Of a stretch of 64,000 bases of DNA, positions 10,335-21,970 are shown piece by piece. The notes beneath the pieces are model-generated. The model worked only from the letters and a program-made list of their open reading frames with translations, made no database searches and had not been told where the DNA came from. Position 1 is the stretch's first letter. Each line of letters opens with the position of its first letter. A program made the translations under genes and the position numbers. This DNA comes from Limnanthes douglasii subsp. nivea (lineage: Eukaryota > Streptophyta > Magnoliopsida > Brassicales > Limnanthaceae), in contig JAUPFV010000005.1 of assembly GCA_036936605.1 (NCBI GenBank), positions 150,165,195-150,229,194 of the forward strand, read 5' to 3'.

Positions 10335-10660
10335 TGATGAGAGAATAAATGACTAAGAAAGATATTGGATCTTGGACCTGATGTGACTAGAGCACAAATA
10401 TAGAGAGAGAAAGTAGAAAGAGAATATTATATTCAGAATGTCCCACCTACCAAGAATAATGGGTCTCCTTTTATAGTGGAGAAGGGTGGACCCATTAATG
10501 TCCTTGGTGGGCTTGTTTTATTTCTCTTTTAGTCCTTCATAAAATACCTTGTTTACAAATTATCCTCTAATAAAAGATAAATACAGTTATAGACATATTA
10601 ATTTCCTTCTATTTACAATTGACTCCTTATTATCAATATCAGCGAATTACTCCCTTATCA
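10335..10660 (-). repeat. 5' LTR of T1
   Basis: On the minus strand it begins TGATAAGGGAGTAATTCGC at 10660 and ends CTCTCATCA at 10335, 326 bp. The right end was set from the TGATAAGGG start shared with T2 and T4 and from the interrupted copia gag reading that begins beside it. A TATA box (CTATAAAAGG, minus strand) lies at 10467-10476. The partner LTR is off window, so the ends are not confirmed by comparison. Confidence 0.7.
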
Positions 10661-10794
10661 GGTTCCGCTTCTCCAGAAACAATAATTGTCCAATATTCTT
10701 TGGACCTCAAGAAATTCTCCATGAGCATGCTCCAATGATCATAGCGACCATCAAATCGTAGAATGGATAGTTGTAAAAAATTGTCGGAAGCCAT
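10661..10794 (-). pseudogene. N-terminus of a Ty1/copia gag, cut by T1
   Basis: About 45 codons from an ATG at 10794 read MASDNFLQLSILRFDGRYDH and then WSMLMENFLRSKEYW. This is the characteristic start of many plant copia gag proteins (FDGHYDHWSMLMENFLRSKEYW type). The reading stops where the T1 LTR begins, so T1 is inserted in this older copia element. The remainder would lie beyond the left window edge. Confidence 0.8.
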
Positions 10795-10820
10795 CAAGTT
10801 TTTCTTTCTCTTTTAAAAAA

Positions 10821-10836
10821 ACTAGCTCTGATACCA
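10821..10836 (-). other. Primer binding site of the old copia element
   Basis: Minus strand TGGTATCAGAGCTAGT, matching the initiator Met-tRNA 3' end. It stands 27 bp upstream of the gag ATG at 10794, which confirms the minus orientation of this remnant. Confidence 0.85.
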
Positions 10837-10837
10837 C

Positions 10838-11918
10838 TATTAGCTCGAGAATAAAGAAAAAGAAAATTAAGAGAGAAAAAATTGTATGCGTTAATGAATT
10901 GATAAAATAAATGGACTTTAAATAGGCTTTACACGGGATTCCTAAGGTTATGATCTAACTCAATAAAGAGCTTTCAACGAAAATTAATAAACACAAAGAC
11001 TTGGTATACCCACTAAATGTCTTTGAATGAAAATAAATATAAAATAAAATATTTAAACTTTGACACGTTTGTGATTGAAAGTGGGCCGTCTTCGGTTGTT
11101 GTCTTATAAACTCCAGAAAATGTGAAATTAATCTTTTCGCGTTTAAATTAAACTTTCCAATTATTTAATTTTAAAATTTGTTTAAGTCGTTTTGATTAGT
11201 TCTTGTTCAAACACCAAAAGTACACTAGAATTTTTTTTATTTGAACATTAACAACATATTATCTTATCAGTTTAATTCGTGAGTCATTTTGATTATTTTT
11301 TAACCCCAAGAATGCATAATTTAATATAGCACATTAACTTATATAACTATTTTTATAGTACATGTGATTTTTAAATTTGTAGTTTGTAGCTTTATTATCT
11401 AGACAACGGTAAACTAGTTTTTACAAAGATAAATCTGATATGATTTTTTTATTAGTGCAGAACTCACATGCTTAGTAAAGAAAATCAATGTTACAACGGA
11501 TCTGAAACCACAATGACCATCCGATCTCACGGTCTTTCAAGCAGATATGAAAGAACGCAAATATGAGAAGAGATGTTGCAAAAATAACGATGTATTATTA
11601 AGTTTATTACTTCAGAATTATTGGGAACTTTTGGAGGTTAATTGTTTTTAATAGTCGGTATAGATTTTGTTTGACTAGCTAATGTTCTAACGTTTTTTTC
11701 AATTTTAGCAAAGAAAATATAACTTAGACACAACAAGGTTTTCACGCCATTGTTTTTCTCGACTACATTTTCAAAAAGTGATTTCTCCCTGTTGATTGAT
11801 TTGCCTTTAGCACGTTCAATATCTCGACCTTTAGTCTTCATTTTCTTAATATGTGGAATTGTTTTAGTTATTTTGATTCAATCAATTCACAAAAATATCA
11901 TTATAATATGGAGCTTAC
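10838..11918 (-). other. LTR of the old copia element (left part) and AT-rich sequence without genes
   Basis: The 5' LTR of the copia remnant should begin just right of its primer site, at about 10838. A minus-strand CTATTTAAAG (about 10918) could be its TATA box. The right end cannot be fixed because the partner LTR is not in the window. The rest is AT-rich, with no coding signal I can recognise. Confidence 0.45.
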
Positions 11919-12192
11919 TGTCACGGGCTTAGATTCAGATAAGATAGTGCTGTATTTGAACTCTTCAAGTAAACTTAAAATAACAAAAAAGTTGGAAACT
12001 TGGAGATTTTAGAAACAGAAAGTAGATTGTATTTCTAGAGAGACAATGTTGGAGTCCTTGGATGGGTGAGGAGAAAATGAAGCTCTCCCATTTATATAGA
12101 TTCTAATGATCATTATAGAATGTATTCTAGAATCGTCTCTTTTTGGAAGCTTCCACTAGTTACAAGATTGGTCTAGATTATAAGGAAAGTAC
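11919..12192. repeat. LTR-like fragment cut by T2
   Basis: Starts TGTCACGGGCTTAG and contains a TATA-like TTTATATAGA within the A/T tract near 12090-12100. Opposite-strand features (CTATATAAATGGGAGAG) also look promoter-like. T2 starts at 12193 inside it. No partner copy is visible, so family and orientation are undetermined. Confidence 0.35.
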
Positions 12193-12893
12193 TGATAAGG
12201 GTTCCCTCACCAAGCTAATGAATCAGACAAAGTCCGAGCAGACAACAACAATGCTGACACATGGAAGGCCAAACCAAGGTGGTTTTAAGTAGATTATCGA
12301 GGTGGCACGCAATACTTAGCATCAATGGAAGTAATATCACAAGTGGTCATAGCGAGCAAGGTATACCGAGGACATCCAACCAATAGCAACCAAACATACG
12401 TTATTTACAAGGGACAACAAAACCTAATTGAGGCATAATTGATCAATAAGGAAACCAAGCAAGGATTAGGGACAAGCAGTCACTCAAACAAGAATCTGAC
12501 CGAGCAGAAGCCTTACCGAGAAAGGGGTTGTGCGCTAAAAGAAAAAGAGAAAATCAAGGCTTGTTAAGGGATAATGCTCATCTACCGATGCCCGCAAAGT
12601 GAGGTCATCAACAACAATCAACAAAACGGGCTGAGAGGGAGTTAACACACATTAATGGGATAATTAAAAATGTAACTAAAGTAACGCACCACGATTGGAG
12701 TAATGACCATGATTATGAGTCTGTCACCATAAATTAAGGGCCATGACAATAGATAGTGGAAAAATATAACTAATGAGAGTAAAATTGTTCCATAAATAAT
12801 ATAAGTAGGTCTACAACAATGTAAAAAAGTATATTTCCTTCTCTAATAAAAAAGTTATTATTTGGCATATCGTTAGTAAGGTTTTCCTTAACA
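12193..12893 (+). repeat. 5' LTR of T2
   Basis: 701 bp, beginning TGATAAGGGTTCCCTCA and ending TTCCTTAACA. Homologous blocks recur in the 3' LTR on both sides of C1, for example ACAAAGTCCGA, TAATGCTCATCTACC and CATTAATGGGATAATTAA. Confidence 0.88.
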
Positions 12894-12897
12894 AATT

Positions 12898-12917
12898 TGG
12901 CGCCGTTTGTGGGAACA
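12898..12917 (+). other. Primer binding site of T2
   Basis: TGGCGCCGTTTGTGGGAACA, four bases after the 5' LTR; the standard Tat type. Confidence 0.9.
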
Positions 12918-12953
12918 AAAAAGAAGAAGCAAATAACAGCTAGTATTGGAACC

Positions 12954-14110
12954 ATGGTAGTAACTCGATCATGGATTGAAAGGGAGACACTGGAGTGAAA
13001 TGATTCTACGAGTCACCGGAGGAGCGTTGTTGATCAAATCGGTGGGCAGATTCAGAAACCTCAACGAGGAGCTGCCAATCTGGTGGTTTAGGACCCGAAT
13101 GACGTCAAAGCGGGCGCACAAGGACCCTAGCCACCAACCATGACTAGACCGGATATTTCCCCACTTATGACGATGGGCCTTAGAGCTAGGAACGTTCACC
13201 GACAACCCAACAACAAAGCCCACTGTATAGTAGCTAGAACGGAAGTTGCTCCACATGCAGTAGGAGCAACAAAATGATACCTACATTCAAGCAGTAAAGG
13301 AGCAAGTGGTGAAAGCAACCTTGGATGAAATAAATGATGTTCTCCACACAATGACAACAAAGATGCAGGAATACAATCATCGAAGGCAATGCTCGAGGTT
13401 GATGTTAGCAATCTAAGGAGACGACGAAAGTAGCTGTAAGAAGGGATCTAAGGATAAGGAACCGTGAAGACGTGCGCAACAAGATGTCTCCAAGAGGGCC
13501 CGAGGGAATGAAAACCTACAGTACGACCAAGTTCACCCGAAGATATCATCTTACGTCCTCAAGGAATCCCCAATAATGGAAAAGATACTCGGAGCTCAGC
13601 TCCCCAAGAAGTTCGACCCATTCATATTGGATGCTTATGATGGAACCGAAGACCCATAGAGACATTTGGAACGATTCCAAAACATGATGATGGCCTTCAA
13701 CCCAGATGATGCCATACTCTCTAGAGCTTTGTCCATGACTCTCAAAGGTAATGCTATGGTCTGGTTCAGTAGTCTACCTAAAGGGCCTTCGAACCACCCA
13801 CCCATTATGAAAAATCAAATATGAGATTGACACAGCTAACTAAAACCATTTCGGTCATTTACAACTGTACGAAAGGTAAGAAAAGATACTTACACTCTCG
13901 CATGATGAGCGCTCCTACACATAAGCATTCAAGTAGACATTTGTTTTCGTATTGTAACGACTATAGCAACCTAACTGATTAATGTTATAAACTAAAGGAG
14001 AAAATTTAAAGGTTGATAGATAGTGGTGAGCTCGTTCAGTTTGTCAAGAAAAAAGAAAAATACCGTTAGCCTGAGCGCAGGGAAGTAGACCACCCGGCTT
14101 AAGATGAAAT
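12954..14110 (+). pseudogene. T2 gag remnant
   Basis: Many stops, but the gag core is readable in frame pieces around 13615-13790: LDAYDGTEDP, HLERFQNMMMAFNPDDAI and LSMTLKGNAMVWFSSLPKGP. Around 14020-14060 comes a gag C-terminal piece, LIDSGELVQFVKKKEK, which in Tat gags follows the zinc-knuckle-like motif. Confidence 0.75.
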
Positions 14111-14334
14111 GTTGTAGAAGACAAGAGGGTAGATAAATGAAAACAACAATGGTTGTTCACGATCTCCGGAGGAACATTTCCAGATAACAACCAGAAATCT
14201 GGTAAGATGGCCAAAACCGATCATGAGGTACATGATGTGGAAGGTGCATCATACCACACGATCGTATGTTAGAAGTGACACAATATTAACCTACCCAGCG
14301 CACCTTAGTGGAATACACAGCGAAATCGTCATTA

Positions 14335-15750
14335 TGTGTGGGTGAGGTCGAGCTTGTGGTCAATATGGGCCACAAAGTTACTATGAAGAAGTTGAAAACT
14401 TTATTCATGATCTCTGATGCACCTAGTTCTTATCATGACATTATTGGTAGACCGCGGCTGCGTATACAATGTATCAAATAAGCAGTCACGATTATACGGG
14501 AAAGCTAGCGCACTCATAGGAACTGCTACACAGTGACCATCGACACAACCAAACCGCTCTGATAGCAATCAGCACGTGATGGAGAGCATAACGAGGCCAA
14601 TTTATGAAACCCTATGCCCGATCTCATAGAAGACCACGAGATATAGAGCCACCGGATGCCACTCCCGATTACAATATTGAAGAACTAATGGACGGGGGTC
14701 GTAGCTTGCAAATTGGTAAAGACTTGACTCCTACTTTTAAATATTTATTGATGGATCTGTTAGGAAAAAACTTGGATATGTTTACTTGGATAACTATAGA
14801 TTTAATGGGGTAGACTTGTCGGTAGCGATTGATAGGTATGCTAAGACCATAAGTCAGAAACGTCAATTTTTTTGTTAGAAAAACAAAAGGCCATGAGTGC
14901 CGAGGTATATAAGTTTAGTAGACTCGGGTATATACGCCAAGCTCGGTATCCGATGTAGGTGACCAATCCTATATTGGTAAAAATAAGATAAGTGGCAATG
15001 GAGCATGTGAGTCGATTTCACAAACCTGTATCAAGACTGCCTGATGAAATCTTTCTCGTTGTCTCGTATTAACCAATTGGTAGATTCTACATCTGTTGTG
15101 AATTCCTCTCATTCATGGATGCATACTCAGGCTACAATCATATTTGGTTGCGCCAGCCACACGCAGAGCATAAAACTTTTCAAACTAAACGCGACCTCTA
15201 TTGTTACACCATGATGTCGTTCGGTTAAAATAATATAAGCTCCACTTACCAATACCTCATGAACAACATCTTGAAAGATCAACTGGGACACAATAACATG
15301 ATCGTCAAAACCAAAACAATCGAAAAGCAGTTGGAGGTCTTAAAAAACGTGTTTGATATTCTACGTCATTTTCATTTAAATCCCAACCCCATTAAGTGTT
15401 CTTTTGGAGTTCACCATGGAAAAATACTCTGGTATGTGGTTAGCAAGAGAGGGATTTAAGCATATCCCAACCAACTACAAGCTGTAATCAAGATGCCCCT
15501 CAAGGAATATAAAAAAGGTTCTATGTTTGACCGGGTGCCTCGCTACACTTTCACGCTTCATATCATGGGCTTCAGACAAAAGTCACCTGTTCTTCGAAAT
15601 AATCCGAGATTCTAAAAAATTCGCTTGGAACGAGGAATGTAATGTGGTATTCGAAGCATTGAAGAGTAATCTCATGTCGCCAGAAAACTTTCAGCTCCCT
15701 AGGCAGGTGAGCCTATGTATTTGTATTTATTTGTCTCTCCATTTTTGGTA
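14335..15750 (+). pseudogene. T2 protease end and reverse transcriptase remnant
   Basis: The protease C-terminal block is at 14341-14480 (GEVELVV, MISDAPSSYHDIIGRPRL). A linker at about 14604-14813 (GRSLQIGKDLTPTFKYLLMD) precedes RT pieces FMDAYSGYNHIWLRQP (near 15115), YQYLMNNILKDQLGHN and LNPNPIKCSFGVHHGKIL. The catalytic YVDD block that should follow KDQLGHN is missing: the reading passes straight to MIVKTKTIEKQ. The RT therefore lacks its active site as well as carrying stops. Confidence 0.8.
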
Positions 15751-16514
15751 AGCACAATATTGGTTAGGGAGCTCGAGGGCATCCAACAACCAATATACTA
15801 CACCAGCAAGACGTTGGTTGATGCAGATACTCGTTATCTGAATCTTGAAAAATTAGCATTGGGTTTGGTGGTAGCCGCATGGAAAATGCGCCCTTACTTC
15901 CAGGGTCATACCATCACCGTTCGCACGTCCTTCGCTCTTAAAGTAGCACTGCAAAATTTTGATGTATCTTGTCGCTTAACCAAGTGGACTATTGAGTTGG
16001 GAGAGTGTGATATTAAATATAAAGCCCGCACCGCAATGAAAGGACAGGTTATCACCGATCTCCTTACAAAATTCCTTGCACCTCGCGATGAATCTATTCT
16101 AGCCGAACTATCATTAGATCAACTAAACTTAGAATGGATCGTTGACACTGATGGGCCTCAAGCACAACGGGAGGAGGTGTCAAAGTTGTCCTAAAACCAC
16201 CACTGGGCGGGGATACGTCAAGCCATCCGTTTTAATCTCACTGTCACACACAATATGGATGAATATGAAGCAACTTTTGGAGTATGAAGCTCGCTCTGAT
16301 TTAAGGGGCTCGACAACTGTGAATACGGTCCGACTCGCAATTAGTGGTGAATCAGGCCAATGAAACTTTTGATGCTAAGAAGGAGGCTACTCACAATTAA
16401 TTAACAGTCTTAAGAGAATATGGTACTAAATTCCATAAATTTTACTACAAGAAGATGCCAGATGCCCAGTACTGACATATACGTGGTCGATGTGTTGCCT
16501 AAAGCAGCTGCATT
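15751..16514 (+). pseudogene. T2 RNase H and second RNase H, cut by the MITE
   Basis: A mostly open stretch (15715-16194) holds the first RNase H: IQQPIYYTSKTLVDADTRY, KMRPYFQGHTITVRTSF and TKWTIELGECDIKYKARTA. The second, archaeal-type RNase H follows in shifted frames: WIVDTDG, AIRFNLTVTHNMDEYEATF and RSDSQLVVNQAN. The end of this domain is interrupted by the hAT MITE at 16523. Confidence 0.8.
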
Positions 16515-16522
16515 GAGGTAGC
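16515..16522. repeat. 8-bp target duplication GAGGTAGC of the hAT MITE (left)
   Basis: GAGGTAGC occurs here and again exactly at 16924-16931, bracketing the element. An 8-bp duplication is diagnostic of the hAT superfamily. Confidence 0.92.
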
Positions 16523-16923
16523 TAGGGCTGTTATCGGGTCGGGCCGGTCCGGATTTGGACGAGACCGAGACCGACTCGATAAGCTATCGGGCGGGTCGAG
16601 CCGGACCGCTAAGCGAAGAGAGCCAGATATTATGGACCGGGACCGGCTCGTTAAGAATCGAGTCGGTCCGGTCCGACTCTTAACGGACGGGTTTGTTAGT
16701 TCATCATAATTTTCTTTAGGGTTTTAGTTAAGAGTATACATAGATTATGAAATTTTTTATGTATTTCTCTTATCGGGCTGGTTACCGGGCAGACCGGCAA
16801 GAGAGTCGGTCCAAAAATTTGGCTCCCAACCCGCTCCCTAAGCTATTCGGACCGGTCTCGGGCGGGTCTTACCGGTCCGGTCCCGGGCGGGTTAACGGGT
16901 TGGGAGGCCCCCTAACAGCTCTA
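16523..16923. mobile_element. 401-bp hAT MITE
   Basis: Terminal inverted repeats TAGGGCTGTTA ... TAACAGCTCTA match at 10 of 11 positions and fit the hAT end pattern. Exact 8-bp duplications flank it. Both ends are rich in CGGGTCGGGCCGGTCCGG-like motifs, which makes it a GC-rich island in AT-rich DNA. No transposase is encoded; it would have needed a hAT transposase supplied in trans. The open stretch at 16747-17052 is a composition artefact. Confidence 0.92.
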
Positions 16924-17079
16924 GAGGTAGCATCCTCTGATTATCTTATAATAGTTACCCACCACCAAAAACCAAACTCAACTTCATATTATCTACACTA
17001 TCGACACACCAACCGATCGGAGGAAACCTTACCTACTATACCTCCAATCTAGCACGCTCTCGGATGATAAAGCTACGAT

Positions 17080-17770
17080 CTTCAGATATGCGCTGCCAAG
17101 TATTGTATTTTGGACGACTTCTTCTACTAAAAGAACACAACACGGCCATGGCTCCGATGCCTAGGTCAAGAAGAAGCTACCGCAATTCTGAATGACTTAC
17201 ATGCTGGTGAAGCCGGAGCGCCCTATGGCCAGCGCAGCCTCATCAGGTGATTCCTACTAGCAGGGTTTTATTGGCCAAAGTTAGCAACCGATGCAGAGCG
17301 TATTGTCCACCCTGCCTACAGTTTGCCAGTATGGGCCACCAGCCAAGTGAGCTTATGCATTCCACCACAATAGCCTGCCCCTTTGACAAATGGGGCATTG
17401 ATCGGGTCGGCCCTCTGTCGATGGCCACTACCAAGCGTCAATTTTTGGTAGTAGTAGTGAATTATTTTACAAAATGGGTTGAGGAGAAAGCTCTCCCACA
17501 CACCCAAGCCCAAGAAATTTGGGACTTTGTCTATCATCATATCCTTTATCGTTTTAGAATTCCCCATATACTCATGACAGATAAAGGTTTGCAGTTCCAA
17601 AATTATGCTATCACCATTTTTTTAAGCGTTATGGCATCGACCATCATTTTTCCACCCCTTATTATCCACACGAAAATGGGAAGGTAAAGGTGAACAATAG
17701 TACAATGCTCGATGGGATAAAAAAGAAGCTTGAATTAGACAAAGGTAAATGGTCGGACGAACTGATATAA
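17080..17770 (+). pseudogene. T2 integrase, truncated
   Basis: Pieces of Tat integrase: FYWPK near the zinc-binding part (about 17265), then FDKWGIDRVGPLSMATTKRQ (first catalytic Asp), YFTKWVEEKALP, ILMTDKGLQFQN (second Asp) and HTKMGR/KVKVNNSTMLDGIKKK. Stops and frame changes are frequent. The coding signal stops at about 17770, well short of a full integrase, where the antisense ORF region begins, so the 3' part of pol was lost. Confidence 0.78.
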
Positions 17771-20383
17771 TTAGATAGTGGGGAGCGCATCAAATGATAT
17801 GCCCACGACTGTTACCGTACCACCATTTGGTCCATCGGTTGGCGTTAGCTCAACGCCCCTGGAGTCTTCCGCGACCAATACTACTTCTGTCTCATTTTCC
17901 TTCACTACCGGTTTAGGCGCGACACTACCCCTCGTAGGAGGATGATACTCCACAAGAGCAAACTTCTTCAACACACCTAGATCCACACTTGGATTCAGTG
18001 TTAACAATTCTAACACCGCATCTCTTTAATTCTTTTCCATCGTCCCCATAGCCACTTCCATCATTTGTCACTCTTGTTCCTATAGGCCAGCCTCTTTTTT
18101 TGTTAGAAGCTCTCTCCTCTGTCGTTTCATCTCCGCCATTTGTTCCCTAACGTTCACAGTTAGTTTATCATTCTCAACATTTAACCTTGCAATCCGCTCA
18201 GACTGCTCTTCAACTGCTACATCCTATGCGAGCAGGCCAGCGCTCTGCGACATCACCTCGTCGTTCCTATTAATCAATTTATTATTTGTGCCGCCGGTAT
18301 TGCGCCGTTGTTGATTAGCTTCTTAATATATTCAAGTGTGTGTCCTACTCATTCTTTGACGAGGCAAGATGCAATCGTAGCTCTTCCATTTCCTGAGATT
18401 ATTTATCATGCCACACCATAGACGATCCATATGCATTCTTAAACCAAGCTAGCTTGGTGGTCAAACCTTTTACTGACCCAAAGAACATAGCCTCGGTTTT
18501 CTATTTTCCATAACCTTATAATCCGCGCCCGCCATACGCTGTTAGGACAACACAACAGATTTATGGTGCATCTGAATTAGTATTACGAGAATAAGTTATC
18601 AATTTCATTCACCCGCACGATACAATCCACACTTCACAAAGAAAGACAACAAGTTTACCTCAATGGCGAGTTCCAATTACCGGTGTGGAATTTAACTCAT
18701 GCGCATGTTGTCATAAAAATACAATTCTAGGAAGCGTTTAAGTTTCTCTAGCATGAGCATTGATTTTTGATGCATTACCATGTTCACCGGAGGGTTCTCC
18801 TCGGTCGGCTTAACCTCTCGGGCAGGCCTTACGATATTAAAAAGTGAAGGGCCAACGTCCATGTCCAGCACAAAATTCATATACGACGCCTTCACAGCAG
18901 CACCTTTCACAAAATTCTCTATCCGGCGAGCTATGTCCTCTAATATGTTTTTCTTTACCGGATTATCCTTCTTTGTCGGCATACTACTACTATTTCCGCC
19001 AGGATGCTTTGGCTTGTCATCCGCTCAAGCCTCCTCTTACATAATCACCTCTGTCTCATTCTCTGTTTCCTGCATAACATGAGGAACCGAACTCTCTCTC
19101 ACACCTCTTATCCAAAAATCTAGTATCAGCTTTCCCTTCTTCATCCACCAATCTCATTTTTCATTGTAAAATCAGAACATCGTCCACCACCACATGATTT
19201 CTCTTAAGAAGGGACATTTCAACGACTTTCATTTCTTCGTCATCTTTGCATTGGCATTAACCACAACCTTGCATTCCTTCCGTCCCTGACTGCATCGTGC
19301 TCTCTTCTTGCTGGATACCATCCCCAATATTCTGGATGACCAACACTTCTTCATCTCTTTCGATGTTCCATCGTGGGGTCAATTCGTCCTCTACTTCATT
19401 TATTTTGCAACTCTGGGGCACTGCCAGCTCAACCCTTGCCCTATTCTGATCATGATACCTCTTTTCCATCAGAGCACGTAACCGATCCGTTGTAGCAGCC
19501 TCCTCGTTACTAGCCATTTTCACTTTTCCGTCCTTCGTAATTTTTAATTCTGGTATGCGCCATAAACTAAATTTCAATTAGTTAACGTGTGTAAATAAAT
19601 GCGAGGTCTCTTCACCCCACGTGATGCTCGTTGCTGCTGATAACCTAATCAAAGGCTTTACAGTCCCCTCGGGTAAACCTTCCCTACACTATTTTTGGTG
19701 TTTTTCCTCACTTGCAAGCATACAAAATATCTTAGAAGATATAACCAACAACATATAGCCGCACAAAATAATGTTAAATTATTTCTTACACTCAACCCTC
19801 CAATGCCTCTCAAGTTGAAGGTTCATTACAACACTTTCGTACTCCCAATTCTCTGAAACAAACACGAACATATGTTTCTAGTTTTTGTCTAATGCCGGTA
19901 GTTCTACTAATCTCCTTACCACGGTTAAATAAGTATGGAAAAAACGTGACTTCACTAGTTTGACCACATCTACTACAACAGAGAGGCCAGTAAAGTAGAG
20001 GGGAATATTTAGCAATCGAGAGCTTAGGATCACGCTTAGTAGCACTCTCCACGAATTGACAGTTAGCGGGGTTGGGCATATACTGAGGAAACTAAAATAT
20101 TCGTGTATTAGAGGGAACAATGGTAATATAAACAAACATGCTTTGTTATCTTGTGCTGATAGGGTTTCTCTCCGGGTGCGGGTACTCTCACTATCACGTC
20201 TAAAGGGATACCATATCTAACTCTAAACTCTTGGAGGCCATCCTCTGTTAAGTATCCGTACTTTGGAGTCAACTGGGATAAATACTCTTTTAGAAAGGTA
20301 GGACTTTCATATTCCGACTCTGTGCAGTCTCTAGTGCCAATACCAACTTTATTTTTCTTCTTACCTCCCTTTTTCGGCGCCAT
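17771..20383 (-). pseudogene. T2 antisense ORF ('putative gypsy type transposon' protein), broken
   Basis: An ORF opposite to T2 pol. The start (20383) reads MAPKKGGKKKNKVGIGTRD, then EYLSQLTPKYGYLTEDGLQE, RYGIPLDVIVRVPAPGEKPY, LTVNSWRVLLSVIL, NIPLYFTGLSVVVDVVKL and FHTYLTVVRRLVELP, shifting between frames at about 20130. I recognise the domain as the plant family named 'putative gypsy type transposon' (Pfam PF04195 from memory). The C-terminal half (about 18980-17771) ends LLTLNPSVDLGVLKKFALVE. Maize Grande elements have a comparable antisense gene (gene23). Biochemical role unknown. The same type of ORF is found in T3, T4 and T6. Confidence 0.72.
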
Positions 20384-20941
20384 TAAATTCAAAAGAGTGA
20401 CTAGAATAATCCGACAGCAGTAATTAGAACAATCAAACAACTGGAACAACTTACCTCGACCAATGCTACTAACATTAAGGTTTGGTTACATGAACCCAAA
20501 TTTAGGGAAAATATAGTTAAATTGGTTTAAAAATGGCCATAATACAACTTGATTATAGACAGTGCTACACAAATTTCACACAAAAAACAAAGGAGGGTTC
20601 TACATACCTGTTCTTTCTACTATTGAAAGTCTTCAACGAAAATGGTAATGATAAATGTAGTCTTCAACCACAAAGAATTTCTCCAAAGGTATTTCTCTCG
20701 TTCTAAGAAAATCGATACTTACTCAAATGAGTTTACCAAAGAATAAAATAGTATATTTGTATGAACATTAGTTCTCCAAACCTCACGTGATGGGACATTA
20801 GCCGTCACATGCATTTATTCAAGCAACACAATTCCCTGGAATTCAAGCGCCATTATACATTGAAACTAAATGTTGTGTTAGAATCGTCAAACCACTTGCG
20901 CCGCCTAAAAAAGTGCAAGGTATTAATCTATGGCGGTTATT
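20384..20941. other. T2 3' region between antisense ORF and hAT-type element
   Basis: About 560 bp of AT-rich sequence upstream of the antisense start. A promoter for the antisense ORF would be expected here, but I see no clear TATA box in the right place. No other feature recognised. Confidence 0.4.
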
Positions 20942-21970
20942 TAGAGGTGGCAAACGTTTCGCGAATGGTCGGAACCGTTTAATAGAGAATCCGGTTTGCG
21001 GTCCTAATCGTTTGCGGTCCTGGCTGTTTGCGGTTTTTATGATTTGCGATCCTTGCGGTTTGCAGTTTTAATGGGCCAGTTTTGCAGTTAAATAAGCAGT
21101 TCAACCACCAGAAATATCATTTAGGCACCGTTTATCAAAATATTTTATAATATTATTTAAAATTAATTTGTAAGTGTTAATTCAATCTAATTTTAATAAT
21201 TATGCTATTTAATATATTTTAATTTAAATATTTTATCATTTTAATCGAAATTCTATAATCAAGCAATTACCTTCTAAAAATAATAATTGTAATATGATTT
21301 TGATATGTTTGATTATATTTATGTATTTAAGATATTTTATTTAATATTAGGTAGATATTAAATAAAATATATACATCTAATTATATTTTGATTACAACTT
21401 TCAATATTTTTGAAAATATTTTTTCGATTATAAAAATAATAATTTGATCGTCTTAAACAAGATATCGTAAACAATATAATTGTAAAATGATTTGTATATT
21501 GTTTGAACATACTAGATACTTAAGATGTTTTATTTAATTTTAGGTACATATTAGATAACATATACCTATTAGACATATAATCGTATTTTGATTTTAAATT
21601 ATTAGGTGATTCTTTAGATCTTTCAAGCTTGAAGTGTTTATGTTTAGATGATTTAAATAGTTTATTGTATTTTCGAACTATTCAATATTTGAAGTTTAAA
21701 TTTAAATTTTTTAGAATTGTATAAGTATATACATAAACATAAATTACTTATAAATAACAAAATAAAAATTGAAATTGAAATAGATTTAAATAACATTTAA
21801 AAAAGCAAAACAAACACTTCAAGCTTGAAACATAGTTGTTAAAAAAATTTATTAATAAAATTTCTATAAAAAATTACGTCCGGATGCCCCAGACCAGACG
21901 TCCGGACCATCCGGAAATTTCTCTAGAAGGTCCGGACAATTTTTTTTTACATTTTTTTATATTTTTTGAT

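Larger units (their letters stand above)
1..10660 (-). mobile_element. Tat-lineage Ty3/gypsy LTR retrotransposon T1 (3' end off window)
   Basis: The element reads right to left: 5' LTR (10335-10660), primer site, gag, protease, RT, RNase H, second RNase H, integrase, then the window edge. The Tat assignment rests on the TGGCGC-type primer site, the gag core and the extra archaeal-type RNase H between RT-RNase H and integrase. A Ty1/copia element occupies 3079-8039, inside the protease. Frameshifts, stops and an RT deletion make T1 non-functional, but its domains are better preserved than those of T2, T3 or T4, so it is probably younger. The right flank is the gag start of an older copia element. 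The left TSD and 3' LTR are outside the window. Confidence 0.93.

Noticed and set aside
16747..17052. 101-codon open frame rich in Gly, Pro and Arg
   Set aside because: It lies mostly in the GC-rich MITE and crosses its end; an effect of composition and not a gene.
20108..20449. Antisense ORF as a host gene (MAPKKGGKKKNK start, conserved domain)
   Set aside because: The same ORF occurs in the same place and orientation in four Tat elements, so it belongs to the elements.
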